Below, one piece after another: positions 1 to 6,717 of a DNA stretch of 17,909 nucleotides (positions are counted from its first letter, which is position 1; each line of letters starts with the position of its first letter). Both the position numbers and the translations under genes were made by a program. The stretch is from Pseudomonadota bacterium (lineage in GTDB: Bacteria > Pseudomonadota > Alphaproteobacteria > Rhodospirillales > 2-02-FULL-58-16). The notes beneath the pieces were generated by a model. The model was not told the DNA's origin. It saw nothing but the letters and a program-made list of their open reading frames with translations, and ran no database searches. The stretch is from NCBI GenBank assembly GCA_022572335.1, contig JACZWD010000027.1:1-17909 (forward strand), written 5' to 3'.

Positions 1-211
1 CGGCCCCGCAATCCACCGCATAGCGGGCAAGGTGCGCCATGCGGGCGGTGAAGTCGGGCGTCAGGGCGCCGGCCAGGACCAGGTCTTCGCTCAACGAGTC
101 ATCGGTCAGATTGACCGTCTCCGCGTCCGGCCACAGGCGCGTGAACGCGTCCGCGACCGGGTCCCTGGCAAGGGTCACCGCGTGGATCAGGGCGATGCGG
201 CAGGACGCCAT
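1..211 (-). CDS. Asp/Glu racemase-family protein, 5' part (runs off left edge)
   Basis: Only the first 70 residues are inside the window; the reading frame is open to the left edge. The start at 211 (MASCRIALIHAV...) is preceded on the minus strand by a purine-rich GGAGAAGGAA site. The visible part has the pattern I know from the aspartate/glutamate (hydantoin) racemase-like family: an N-terminal IALIHA strand, then LWPDAETVNLTDDSL, then LTPDFTARMAHLARYAV. In that family, cofactor-independent enzymes use two cysteines, the first usually soon after the segment where this fragment stops, so the catalytic residues cannot be checked. The gene is divergent from the hydroxyacid dehydrogenase operon, which suggests shared small-acid metabolism. 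Family assignment is fairly sure; substrate is unknown. Confidence 0.7.
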   Translation of the reverse strand, partial: MASCRIALIHAVTLARDPVADAFTRLWPDAETVNLTDDSLSEDLVLAGALTPDFTARMAHLARYAVDCGA

Positions 212-542
212 GGCGCGTTCCTTCTCCGCCGGCGCATGCCCGAACGGGGCACGGGCGCCGGTTGCGCGACGATAGCACAGGTGGCTGGAATGTCCCCGTC
301 GGCGCCGCCACGGGGATGCTCTATAGCGACCAGGTTTCGCGCCTGTCGGGCCGTTGGCGGCGGTCGGCTCCTCGATGGAACGAAACCGGATTTCCGGCCT
401 TCTCCGGATCGCCTTCACCGGCCACGGAACAGGCAAACGAAACACTGGAGACCGCAAGGGAAATGTTGGTCTATAACAGGCCGCGGCGGGCGCCCGTGCA
501 CGGCATCGGGTGCGCCATCGATACAGACGGGGGGACCGGTCA
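212..542. other. divergent intergenic region
   Basis: This 331-bp gap separates the minus-strand racemase-like gene from the plus-strand dehydrogenase operon. Apart from the minus-strand promoter candidate I see a possible plus-strand -10 element TATAAC at 472-477, without a convincing -35, and short CCGG-rich inverted repeats. Open frames crossing it have no recognisable protein pattern. Confidence 0.6.
269..296 (-). promoter_or_regulatory. candidate sigma70-type promoter for the racemase-like gene
   Basis: On the minus strand a GGGACA -35-like box (291-296) and a TATCGT -10-like box (269-274) are separated by 16 bp. A start site about 7 bp downstream would leave a leader of roughly 50 nt before the ATG at 211. 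Match is partial and found by eye. Confidence 0.3.
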
Positions 543-1502
543 ATGGTGACACGCCTTGCAATCCTCGACGACTACCAAAACGTCGCCCTGGAAAGCGCCG
601 ACTGGGGGGCGCTGCCCCCGGAGGTGGAGATTACGGTCTTCAACGAATACATCGAGGGCGAAAAGGCGGTCGCCGAGGCGCTTTCGGACTTCGACATCGT
701 CGTCGCCATGCGCGAACGGACGCCCTTTCCGGCGTCCCTGATCGACAGCCTGCCGAACCTCAAGCTGCTGGTGACCACCGGCATGCGCAACCTGGCCATC
801 GACATGGAGGCGGCCCGCGCCCGGGACCTGCCGGTGTGCGGCACCGCGCTGCTGCCGTATCCGGCGGCCGAGCACGCCTGGGCCCTGATCCTGTCGCTGG
901 TCAAGCAGATCCCGCGCGAGGACCGCGCCATGCACGAAGGCGGCTGGCAGGCCGGTTTCTCCGAGGGCCTGCGCGGCAAGACCCTCGGTATCCTGGGCCT
1001 TGGCAAGCTCGGGTCCCAGGTGGCCCGGGTCGGCCTCGCCTTCGGCATGACCCTGATCGCCTGGAGCCAGAACCTGACCGAAGAGCGGGCCGCCGAATGC
1101 GGCGCCACGCGGGTCGAGAAGGACGTCCTGTTTTCCGAGGCAGACATCATCACCATCCACCTGTTGCTGAGCGACCGCACCCGCGGTGTGGTCGGGCGGC
1201 GCGAGCTCGGGCTGATGAAACCCACCGCCTACCTGGTCAACACCTCCCGCGGTCCCATCGTCGACGAGGCGGCCCTGGTCGAGACCCTGCAAAGCCGCGC
1301 CATCGCCGGCGCCGGCATCGACGTCTACGGCGTGGAACCCCTGCCCCGCGATCATCCCTTGCGCGGCCTGGACAACACGGTCCTTACCGGCCACACCGCC
1401 TACGTCATGCGCGAGACCTACACCCTTGCGTATGGGGAGGCGGTCGAGGATATTCAGGCGTGGCTCAAGGGCGAGCCCCTGCGCGTGTTGAACGGCGGCT
1501 GA
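543..1502 (+). CDS. D-isomer-specific 2-hydroxyacid dehydrogenase family protein
   Basis: A 319-residue NAD(P)-dependent oxidoreductase expected to interconvert a 2-keto acid and a D-2-hydroxy acid in the cytoplasm. The Rossmann signature GLGKLG lies at residues 152-157. The catalytic triad of the family is visible: Arg236 in NTSRG, Glu265 in GVEP and His284 in TGHTAY (the usual context is TPH). An N-terminal substrate-binding half precedes the nucleotide-binding core, as normal. I chose the ATG at 543 because it follows a G-rich site (GGGGG, about 529-533) and the protein pattern begins there; an upstream in-frame ATG at 510 would add non-homologous residues. The next gene starts 20 bp downstream, so they are probably cotranscribed. 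The exact substrate (glyoxylate/hydroxypyruvate, phosphoglycerate or other) cannot be read from the sequence. Confidence 0.88.
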   Translation: MVTRLAILDDYQNVALESADWGALPPEVEITVFNEYIEGEKAVAEALSDFDIVVAMRERTPFPASLIDSLPNLKLLVTTGMRNLAIDMEAARARDLPVCGTALLPYPAAEHAWALILSLVKQIPREDRAMHEGGWQAGFSEGLRGKTLGILGLGKLGSQVARVGLAFGMTLIAWSQNLTEERAAECGATRVEKDVLFSEADIITIHLLLSDRTRGVVGRRELGLMKPTAYLVNTSRGPIVDEAALVETLQSRAIAGAGIDVYGVEPLPRDHPLRGLDNTVLTGHTAYVMRETYTLAYGEAVEDIQAWLKGEPLRVLNGG

Positions 1503-1522
1503 GCCAAGCCCCCCGCGATCCC

Positions 1523-2302
1523 ATGCCCGAAGCGATCCTCGTCACCCGGGACGGCGCCGTCGCCACCGTGGTCCTCAACAACCCGGACAGGCTGAACGCC
1601 CTGACCCGGGCCGCCTGGGCGCGCCTGAACCATGTGATGGACGAGCTGTCGGCGGCGGACGAGGTGCGTTGCATCGTCGTCCGCGGCGCCGGAGACGCGG
1701 CCTTCGCCGCCGGCGCCGACATCTCCGAATTCCCCGCCCAACGGGCCGACGCCGTCCAGGCCAGGGCTTATGGGGACAGTGTCGCGGGCGCCCTGGGCGC
1801 CATCGCCGGGTGCCGCCATCCCACGGTGGCCATGATCCTTGGCGTCTGCACCGGTGGCGGCCTGGAGATCGCCTGTGCCTGCGATTTGCGCATCAGCGGC
1901 GAATCGGGGCGCTTCGGCGCGCCCATCAACCGGCTCGGCCATGCGATGGCGTATGCGGAGATGGAGGTGGTCCGCCGCGTCGCCGGGGACGCCGTGGTCC
2001 TGGAATTGCTGCTCGAAGGGCGCATTTTGGGCGCCCGCGAAGCGCAAGCGAAAGGACTGCTCACCCGGGTGGTGGCGGACGAGGCGGTGGAGGAAGAGGC
2101 CTACGCCGCCGCCCGGCGCATCGCCGGGGGCGCGCCCCTGGCGGCGCGGTGCAACAAGAGGTTCGTGCGCCGCTTAGGCGAGCCCGAACCCCTGACGGCG
2201 GCGGAAACGGACGAAAGCTACGCGCTCTGCGATTCGGAGGACTACCGGGAAGGCCTGCGGGCGTTCCTGGCCAAGGAAAAGCCCGCCTTCAGGGGGCGCT
2301 AG
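1523..2302 (+). CDS. enoyl-CoA hydratase/isomerase (crotonase) family protein, atypical active site
   Basis: A 259-residue crotonase-fold protein. The oxyanion-hole segments are present: AGAD around residue 65 and GGG at 111-113. The first catalytic acid of hydratases is kept as Glu115 in GGGLE. The second, normally the Glu of a PEI motif, is absent: residues 132-137 read GAPINR, so Ile or Asn stands in its place. Classical two-Glu syn-hydration of 2-enoyl-CoA is therefore doubtful; isomerase, hydrolase or decarboxylase chemistry on an acyl-CoA is equally possible. I have a memory-level impression that a subfamily with PINRLG exists. The gene lies 20 bp after the dehydrogenase and 24 bp before the AEC transporter, consistent with one operon. 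Family certain, reaction not. Confidence 0.85.
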   Translation: MPEAILVTRDGAVATVVLNNPDRLNALTRAAWARLNHVMDELSAADEVRCIVVRGAGDAAFAAGADISEFPAQRADAVQARAYGDSVAGALGAIAGCRHPTVAMILGVCTGGGLEIACACDLRISGESGRFGAPINRLGHAMAYAEMEVVRRVAGDAVVLELLLEGRILGAREAQAKGLLTRVVADEAVEEEAYAAARRIAGGAPLAARCNKRFVRRLGEPEPLTAAETDESYALCDSEDYREGLRAFLAKEKPAFRGR

Positions 2303-2326
2303 GACCGTACAGGATTGTACTAACAC

Positions 2327-3208
2327 ATGTTCGTCGAGATCTTCTCGATCATTGCGCCGGTGTTCCTGTGCGCCGGGATCGGCTTCGCCTGGGCGAAGAA
2401 GGGCGTTCCCTTCGAGACCGCCTTCGTCACCCGCCTGGTCACCAACGTCGGCTTCCCGTGCCTGATCTTCGCGACCCTGGTCAAGGTCGATCTCACGTTC
2501 GAGACCATGGGCACCATGGGCTTCGCCTCGCTGGCCACGGTGGCCGTGTTCGCCGCCGTCGCCATCCCGCTCCTCAGGCTCTTGCGGCTCGAACAGCGCA
2601 CCTTCCTGCCGGTCGTGATCTTCGCCAACACGGGCAACATGGGGCTTCCGCTATGTCTTCTTGCCTTTGGCGAGCAGGGGCTGGCGCTTGGCATCGCGTA
2701 CTTCGCGGTAAGCGCGCTCCTCGTCTTCACACTGGGCCCGGCGATCGCCGCCGGCACCGCCAAGCCCTCCGAGGTCCTCAGGATTCCGCTGGTGTGGGCC
2801 GTGCTTGCCGCCCTCCTCGTCAAGTTCCTGGCCCTCCCCTTGCCCGGCTGGCTGGTCAGGACGGTCGAGCTTCTGGGTGATTTCGCCATCCCCCTGATGC
2901 TGATCACCCTCGGCGCCTCGCTCGCCCGCCTTCGCATAGAGAGCCTGCCCAGAAGCCTCGGGCTTTCCGTGCTCAGGCTTGGCATGGGCTTCCTTGTCGG
3001 CTGGGGGGCGGCCGAGGTCCTGGGGTACGAGGGCGCGGCGCGGGGCGTCCTGATCATCGAATGCGCCATGCCGGTCGCCGTCTTCAACTACCTTTACGCC
3101 CAGCTCCACGATAACCGCCCGGCGGAGGTGGCGGGCACCGTGCTCGTCTCCACCGCGCTTTCGTTCCTGACCCTGCCCGCGCTGATGTGGTTCGTGATGA
3201 CACCCTGA
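2327..3208 (+). CDS. AEC (auxin efflux carrier) family transporter
   Basis: A 293-residue integral membrane protein made of successive hydrophobic stretches, consistent with the ten-helix AEC fold. The opening VFLCAGIGFAWAKKG, the following LVTNVGFPCLIFATL, the central FANTGNMGLPLCLLAFG and the late AMPVAVFNYLYA are the conserved helix motifs of this family; the Asn/Gly/Pro-rich segments near one third of the length are characteristic. Bacterial AEC proteins include malate and malonate carriers, so uptake or efflux of a small carboxylate handled by the upstream dehydrogenase is a reasonable inference. It closes the plus-strand operon starting at 543. The ribosome-binding site is weak (AGGAT at about 2310), which may mean translation is helped by coupling. 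Confidence 0.88.
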   Translation: MFVEIFSIIAPVFLCAGIGFAWAKKGVPFETAFVTRLVTNVGFPCLIFATLVKVDLTFETMGTMGFASLATVAVFAAVAIPLLRLLRLEQRTFLPVVIFANTGNMGLPLCLLAFGEQGLALGIAYFAVSALLVFTLGPAIAAGTAKPSEVLRIPLVWAVLAALLVKFLALPLPGWLVRTVELLGDFAIPLMLITLGASLARLRIESLPRSLGLSVLRLGMGFLVGWGAAEVLGYEGAARGVLIIECAMPVAVFNYLYAQLHDNRPAEVAGTVLVSTALSFLTLPALMWFVMTP

Positions 3209-3264
3209 CCCCGGAGACCGGTGCGGCCGGCAGGCCGGATTTGGATCATCGCCAAGACGTCACG

Positions 3265-3294
3265 ATGACCGTCGCCGGCCCTCCATGCTAGTGT
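3265..3294 (+). promoter_or_regulatory. candidate promoter before the small membrane ORF
   Basis: ATGACC (3265-3270), 18 bp, then TAGTGT (3289-3294) within ATGCTAGTGTCC. The layout resembles the ATGACC/TATGCT pair upstream of the large operon in this window. It would give a leader of about 60-70 nt before the ATG at 3363. Weak boxes, read by eye. Confidence 0.28.
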
Positions 3295-3362
3295 CCTCCC
3301 GATGAGCGTGCTTTGATAAACACCGAAGGCGTTTTCCCCCTATTCACCGGTTCACTTTCGCC

Positions 3363-3503
3363 ATGAGCTTTATCGCCGGACAGGCCCTTGCCTATTTGAA
3401 AATCGGCGTCCTTGCATTCGCCGTCGTGGCGGCCGTGTGGGCCGCCGTCAAGGTCGTCGAGGCAAGGGAGCGGCGCAAGAACGATGGCGGGGACGGCCGC
3501 TGA
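3363..3503 (+). CDS. small single-pass membrane protein (46 aa), hypothetical
   Basis: A short ORF, MSFIAGQALAYLKIGVLAFA and onward, ending in a charged tail rich in Arg, Lys, Asp and Gly. Residues about 12-30 are uninterrupted hydrophobic (IGVLAFAVVAAVWAAVKVV), long enough for one membrane helix, followed by EARERRKN, so a positively charged cytoplasmic C-terminus is expected. I do not recognise a family. It follows the AEC transporter gene by 154 bp and has its own weak promoter candidate. Composition fits coding use, but the start lacks a clear Shine-Dalgarno sequence. A non-coding alternative cannot be excluded. Confidence 0.45.
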   Translation: MSFIAGQALAYLKIGVLAFAVVAAVWAAVKVVEARERRKNDGGDGR

Positions 3504-3523
3504 CGCCGCCCTTCCCCAGGCTT

Positions 3524-3549
3524 AGCGGCCCCCTCTTCCGGGGCGGGCT
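3524..3549. terminator. weak hairpin between convergent genes
   Basis: GCCCC (3528-3532) can pair with GGGGC (3540-3544) over a 7-nt loop, with a further AGC/GCT pairing outside a small internal loop. It sits where the 46-residue ORF and the RraA-like gene converge. There is no T-run on either side, so it is at best a weak or factor-assisted terminator. Confidence 0.25.
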
Positions 3550-4213
3550 AACCGCCGAGGATCTCCGGCTCCGCCAGGCCCATGGTGTCGACCGGCAGGC
3601 CGCCGGAGGCCGTGTTGGCGTTGGTCTTTTCCTCCTGGGCGATCTTGTCGAGGGACGCGGCGAGGATCGCCTCGGCCCGCTCCAGGGGCACCACGCAGAC
3701 GCCGTCGTCGTCGCCGAGCACCAGGTCGCCGGGGCGGACCGGGCAGCCGGCGCAGGAAATGGGACCGTCGATGATGCCGCCGAAACCCTTGTGCGGCCCG
3801 GCCGGAACCACGGCCCGGGCAAAGCAGGGGAAGCCGAACTCGCGGATCTCGGCCACGTCGCGCACCGCCCCGTCGACGACCAGCCCGGCGATGCCGCGTT
3901 GAAGGGCGGCCCGGGTCATGATCCCGCCCCAGAGGGCGGTGTCTTCGTAGCCGCCGGCATCGACCACCAGCACCTCGCCCCGCCGCACCATGGCGAGGGC
4001 CATGTGGATGGCCGAGTTGTCGCCGACCATGCAGGTCACCGTCCGCGCCTGGCCGACCAGCCGCATACCGGCGCCGACCGGCTTGATGGCGCCGGCCATG
4101 ACCTGGGTGCGGTTCATGCAGTCGGAGACCACGGCCGGGGGCAGCGCGCGCCACTGCTCGAGGACATCGTCGGGCAGGGTCGCAAAATCGATCTCGTGGC
4201 GCTGGATGGGCAT
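3548..4213 (-). CDS. RraA / HMG-CHA aldolase-family protein
   Basis: A 221-residue protein of the RraA-like fold. Members are either regulators of RNase E or, more often in catabolic loci, divalent-metal class II aldolases/decarboxylases acting on 4-hydroxy-4-methyl-2-oxoglutarate, 4-carboxy-4-hydroxy-2-oxoadipate or oxaloacetate. The diagnostic motif VDGAVRD is at residues 113-119, with the Arg118-Asp119 pair used for substrate and metal binding; GDNSAIH at 64-70 and VLVVDAGG near 81-88 also fit. The motif set favours an aldolase/decarboxylase over the RNase E regulator. The start at 4213 has AAGGGAG about 10 bp upstream. It is divergent from the isocitrate lyase-like gene, so two pyruvate-releasing-type lyases lie side by side, pointing to a shared catabolic role. 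Substrate is inferred only. Confidence 0.85.
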   Translation of the reverse strand: MPIQRHEIDFATLPDDVLEQWRALPPAVVSDCMNRTQVMAGAIKPVGAGMRLVGQARTVTCMVGDNSAIHMALAMVRRGEVLVVDAGGYEDTALWGGIMTRAALQRGIAGLVVDGAVRDVAEIREFGFPCFARAVVPAGPHKGFGGIIDGPISCAGCPVRPGDLVLGDDDGVCVVPLERAEAILAASLDKIAQEEKTNANTASGGLPVDTMGLAEPEILGG

Positions 4214-4347
4214 GGCCGAGTACTCCCTTGCACGCGTTCGCGGGACCGCCGGAACCCTATATCATCGGCCGGGCGGGGCCAAGCGATGGAGGGTGCCCGG
4301 TGCGCACGATTGATGAAATATCCGGGCAGGACCGGACCGCCGGCGGC

Positions 4348-4375
4348 TTTGCCAAACGGGGCGGATCGGGTATTC
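4348..4375 (+). promoter_or_regulatory. weak promoter candidate for the ICL/PEP mutase-like gene
   Basis: TTGCCA (4348-4353), 16-bp spacer, TATTCA (4370-4375), giving a leader of about 70 nt to the ATG at 4450. The -35 match is good and the -10 match is poor. Confidence 0.25.
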
Positions 4376-4449
4376 ATAGGGCGCCGCAGTGGTTGCCGGG
4401 GGTGAGGGCCCGTGACAGGACGTTCAGAAATCGAAACGGAGCGCCGGCG

Positions 4450-5307
4450 ATGAGCCCCGCGGACCGGCTTCGCCAATTGCTCGCCCAGCCGGACGTGATG
4501 GTGACGCCCGGCTGCTTCGACGCCCTTTCGGCGAAGCTCGTCGAGCGCGCCGGGTTCGGGGCCACCTTCATGGGCGGGTTCGCCGTGGCGGCGGCGCGCC
4601 TCGGCATGCCGGACACGGGGCTGATCTCCTACGCCGAGATGGTGGATCAGGGGCGCAACATCTGCGGCGCCGTCTCCATTCCCGTGATCGGCGACGGGGA
4701 CACCGGCTATGGCAACGCGATCAACGTGCAGCGTACGGTCCGCGGCTACGCGCAGGCCGGCTTCGCCTGCATCATGATCGAGGACCAGGTGTCGCCCAAG
4801 CGCTGCGGGCATACCCGCGGCAAGCAGACGGTGGGCCGCGACGAGGCGTTCCAGCGCATGAGGGCCGCCGTCGACGCCCGCGACGCCGGCGCCGACATCC
4901 TGATCATGGCGCGCACGGACGCCAACGCCACCGACGGCTTCGACGAGGCGCTGCTGCGCGTCAAGACCTTCGCCGAGATGGGCGCCGACATCACGTTTTT
5001 GGAAGCGCCGCGCACCGAGGACGAGATGCGCGCCTACTGTGACGGCGTGACCGGGCCGAAAATGGCCAACATGGTCGAGCAGGGCGACACGCCGCTGCTG
5101 GCGCCGGAACGCCTGGGCGCGATCGGCTACAAGATCGTCCTCTATCCGATAACCCTGCTCCTCGGGGGCATTAAGGCGATGGAGGACGCGCTGGCCGTCC
5201 TGAAGCAGGGTGCGCATCCCGACGCCCTGGCCGGGTTCGCCCACGTGCGCGAGGTCATCGGTTTCCCGGCCTACGACGAGAAGGAAAAGAAATACGCCAC
5301 GACCTGA
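4450..5307 (+). CDS. isocitrate lyase/PEP mutase superfamily lyase (methylisocitrate/dimethylmalate lyase-like)
   Basis: A 285-residue Mg-dependent TIM-barrel protein. DGDTGYGN at 82-89 and Glu111-Asp112 supply metal and phosphate/carboxylate ligands; KRCGH at 117-121 carries Cys119, the catalytic acid/base of true C-C lyases such as methylisocitrate lyase, isocitrate lyase and 2,3-dimethylmalate lyase. PEP mutase and hydrolase members normally lack this cysteine, so I favour a lyase that splits a substituted malate/isocitrate to pyruvate or glyoxylate plus a carboxylate. ARTDA at 154-158 is also typical. The ATG at 4450 follows GGAG and starts the homologous part; the open frame back to 4228 has no family pattern. 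GlnK follows after 71 bp. It could supply the cleavage step missing from the operon at 7.3-13.4 kb. Confidence 0.85.
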   Translation: MSPADRLRQLLAQPDVMVTPGCFDALSAKLVERAGFGATFMGGFAVAAARLGMPDTGLISYAEMVDQGRNICGAVSIPVIGDGDTGYGNAINVQRTVRGYAQAGFACIMIEDQVSPKRCGHTRGKQTVGRDEAFQRMRAAVDARDAGADILIMARTDANATDGFDEALLRVKTFAEMGADITFLEAPRTEDEMRAYCDGVTGPKMANMVEQGDTPLLAPERLGAIGYKIVLYPITLLLGGIKAMEDALAVLKQGAHPDALAGFAHVREVIGFPAYDEKEKKYATT

Positions 5308-5378
5308 CAACCGCCGGCGCGGGGGAGCGGCTGGCGTCGGGCCGGGCACAGGCCAGGTTTTGAAAAAGGAACGCTGCC

Positions 5379-5717
5379 ATGAAGATGATCACGGCCATCA
5401 TCAAGCCGCACAAGCTCGATGAGGTGCGCGAGGCCCTGACGCCGCTCGGCGTGGCGGGGATGACCGTCACCGAGGTCAAGGGCTTCGGCCGCCAGAAGGG
5501 GCAGACCGAAATCTACCGCGGGGCCGAGTACGAGGTCAGCTTCCTGCCCAAGGTGAAGGTTGAACTCGCGGTCGGCGACGACATGGTGGAGGCCGTCGTC
5601 GAGGCCATCCAGAAGTCCGCCCACACGGGGAAGATCGGCGACGGCAAGATCTTCGTCGCCGAGCTGGGACAGGCCATCCGCATCCGCACCGGGGAAACGG
5701 ACGCCGAGGCCCTTTAG
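5379..5717 (+). CDS. glnK: PII nitrogen regulatory protein, GlnK/GlnZ type
   Basis: A full-length 112-residue PII trimer-forming signal protein that senses 2-oxoglutarate and ATP/ADP and binds partner proteins such as AmtB, NtrB or adenylyltransferase. The T-loop signature is complete: GFGRQKGQTEIYRGAEY, with Tyr51 as the expected uridylylation site. The B-loop TGKIGDGKIFV and the C-terminal RIRTGETDAEAL are also intact. The latter, and VKGFGRQKGQTEI, resemble GlnK/GlnZ more than GlnB, by memory. A clear site AAAAAGGA precedes the ATG. The usual partner amtB is absent: the gene is followed by a hairpin and a convergent lipoprotein gene. It begins 71 bp after a carbon lyase gene and may be read through from it. 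GlnB is the alternative name. Confidence 0.92.
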   Translation: MKMITAIIKPHKLDEVREALTPLGVAGMTVTEVKGFGRQKGQTEIYRGAEYEVSFLPKVKVELAVGDDMVEAVVEAIQKSAHTGKIGDGKIFVAELGQAIRIRTGETDAEAL

Positions 5718-5730
5718 TATTTGCTGGCGT

Positions 5731-5755
5731 AAATCCGCGACTCGACGACGGATTT
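5731..5755. repeat. inverted repeat AAATCCG...CGGATTT after glnK
   Basis: Perfect 7-bp arms (5731-5737 and 5749-5755) with an 11-nt loop, beginning 14 bp after the glnK stop. No T-run follows. The same AAATCCG arms recur as a closed palindrome at 13482-13497. Confidence 0.5.
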
Positions 5756-5891
5756 CGGTTGGGGCGTGTTCTCGTTAAGAGCGTTGGGGCCGGATCTGGA
5801 GCTTCGCTCGCCGATGTCCGGAATCCCGGTACCCAGAAGCCACGGAACCACCGTTTTGCAGGACGCCTGATGTTCTTCATTCGGCTTAGGC

Positions 5892-5922
5892 GGGAAAGGG
5901 GGGCTCGGCGCCCTCCTTTTCC
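5892..5922. terminator. bidirectional intrinsic-terminator-like hairpin
   Basis: A 13-bp stem (5892-5904 with 5910-5922, two G-T pairs) closes a 5-nt TCGGC loop. The stem runs from GGGAAA to GGGGGGC and is answered by GCCCTCC followed by TTTTCC, so an A-tract lies on the 5' side and a T-tract on the 3' side in either direction. It sits between glnK (plus) and the convergent lipoprotein gene (minus, ending at 5988) and can serve both. Confidence 0.7.
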
Positions 5923-5987
5923 TGCCGGGTTCGCCCCAGACGCATTTCCGGCGTCAGCGGCCGCCTCCGCGGCGCCCGCGTAACGGC

Positions 5988-6587
5988 TCAGGCTCCGAGA
6001 AGCAGGAAATTTTCGCTAACGGAAGACGACGCGGACGTCGCCAGCTCTTCCGGCACCGTGGCCCGCGGCGCCTCCTCAATTTCGGACCCATCGGCCTCGG
6101 CCGCCGAGTCGTCGTCCGCGGCAGGGACCGCCGAGATGGTCACCGGCGGCTTCTTCGGAGCCTCGGCTTTGCGGCTACTCTTGGCCTTTTTGCCGCGCAC
6201 CGGCGGGACGTGAGAATGGGAAACCGGCGCCGCCGGCGCGTAGATGGCAACCAGTTCGGCGGAGTCCGCGCCGCCGGCCGGCGGCGGCCCATCGGCGGCG
6301 GCGACGGCGACGGCGCTGTCTTCATCGATGCATAGCTCGTCGCCCGTTAAGCCGCGCCACATCGAGCAGTCCTGCTGGACGATCTGGGAAAGGGCGTGGT
6401 CGGCGACGGTCTTATCGCTCACGGCGAGGCTGATGGCGTCGATGGCGAATGAGGCGACGGTAATGGCGGGGGGCAACCCGCATGCGGCCAGGACCAATGG
6501 CAACAGAACAACGCCGAGGCGCGGAGTCAACCGGTGGGTCTTGCGGGGCGCCCGTGAGGGCCGGGCGTCGGCGGTCGTGATCGGCAT
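5988..6587 (-). CDS. predicted lipoprotein with Ala/Pro-rich tail
   Basis: A 199-residue protein with a type II signal peptide: basic N-region (RAPRKTHRLTPR), hydrophobic GVVLLPLVLAAC, and a lipobox LAAC with Cys36 as the lipidated residue. Residues about 41-86 form the only ordered-looking part (VASFAIDAISLAVSDKTVADHALS, then QDCSMWRGLTGDELC). I recognise this vaguely from small alphaproteobacterial lipoproteins of unknown function, where two cysteines flank a W/R segment. The rest is low-complexity Ala, Pro, Ser and acidic residues, as in envelope linkers. The ATG at 6587 is preferred because GGAAGGGA lies just upstream; the frame continues to 6710 through AT-rich DNA that looks like promoter. 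It converges on glnK across a shared hairpin. Confidence 0.75.
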   Translation of the reverse strand: MPITTADARPSRAPRKTHRLTPRLGVVLLPLVLAACGLPPAITVASFAIDAISLAVSDKTVADHALSQIVQQDCSMWRGLTGDELCIDEDSAVAVAAADGPPPAGGADSAELVAIYAPAAPVSHSHVPPVRGKKAKSSRKAEAPKKPPVTISAVPAADDDSAAEADGSEIEEAPRATVPEELATSASSSVSENFLLLGA

Positions 6588-6673
6588 CGGAATTCCCTTC
6601 CGGTCAACGTCGCTAAAATCCTGTAAAAAAATAAAATCAAAAAGGTCCGAAATATGGATCAGCAAAGTGCGAG

Positions 6674-6702
6674 TGTATATATTATTTATACTTTTTTGTA
6701 AA
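6674..6702 (-). promoter_or_regulatory. candidate sigma70 promoter of the lipoprotein gene
   Basis: On the minus strand TTTACA (6697-6702) and TATACA (6674-6679) are separated by exactly 17 bp inside an AT-rich stretch. Transcription would begin near 6667, giving a leader of about 80 nt. This is the best consensus-like promoter in the window. Confidence 0.5.
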
Positions 6703-6717
6703 GAATACATGCTTTAC
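6698..6717. promoter_or_regulatory. possible operator: inverted repeat over the -35 box
   Basis: GTAAAG (6698-6703), 8 bp, CTTTAC (6712-6717). The left arm overlaps the -35 element of the lipoprotein promoter candidate, a position where a dimeric regulator would block or recruit RNA polymerase. Confidence 0.35.

Noticed and set aside
32..1520. Very long plus-strand open frame running into the hydratase gene
   Set aside because: Arg/Pro/Gly-rich out-of-frame shadow over the dehydrogenase gene; recognisable protein begins only at 1523.
4114..5349. 411-codon minus-strand open frame over the lyase gene
   Set aside because: Shadow of the plus-strand KRCGH lyase, with no family motifs of its own.
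5308..5378. Sigma54 promoter before glnK
   Set aside because: TGGC and GGCAC elements are present, but the spacing between the GG and GC dinucleotides does not fit the -24/-12 pattern.
5759..5983. Possible 74-residue ORF after glnK
   Set aside because: It runs through the terminator hairpin and has no ribosome site or recognisable sequence.
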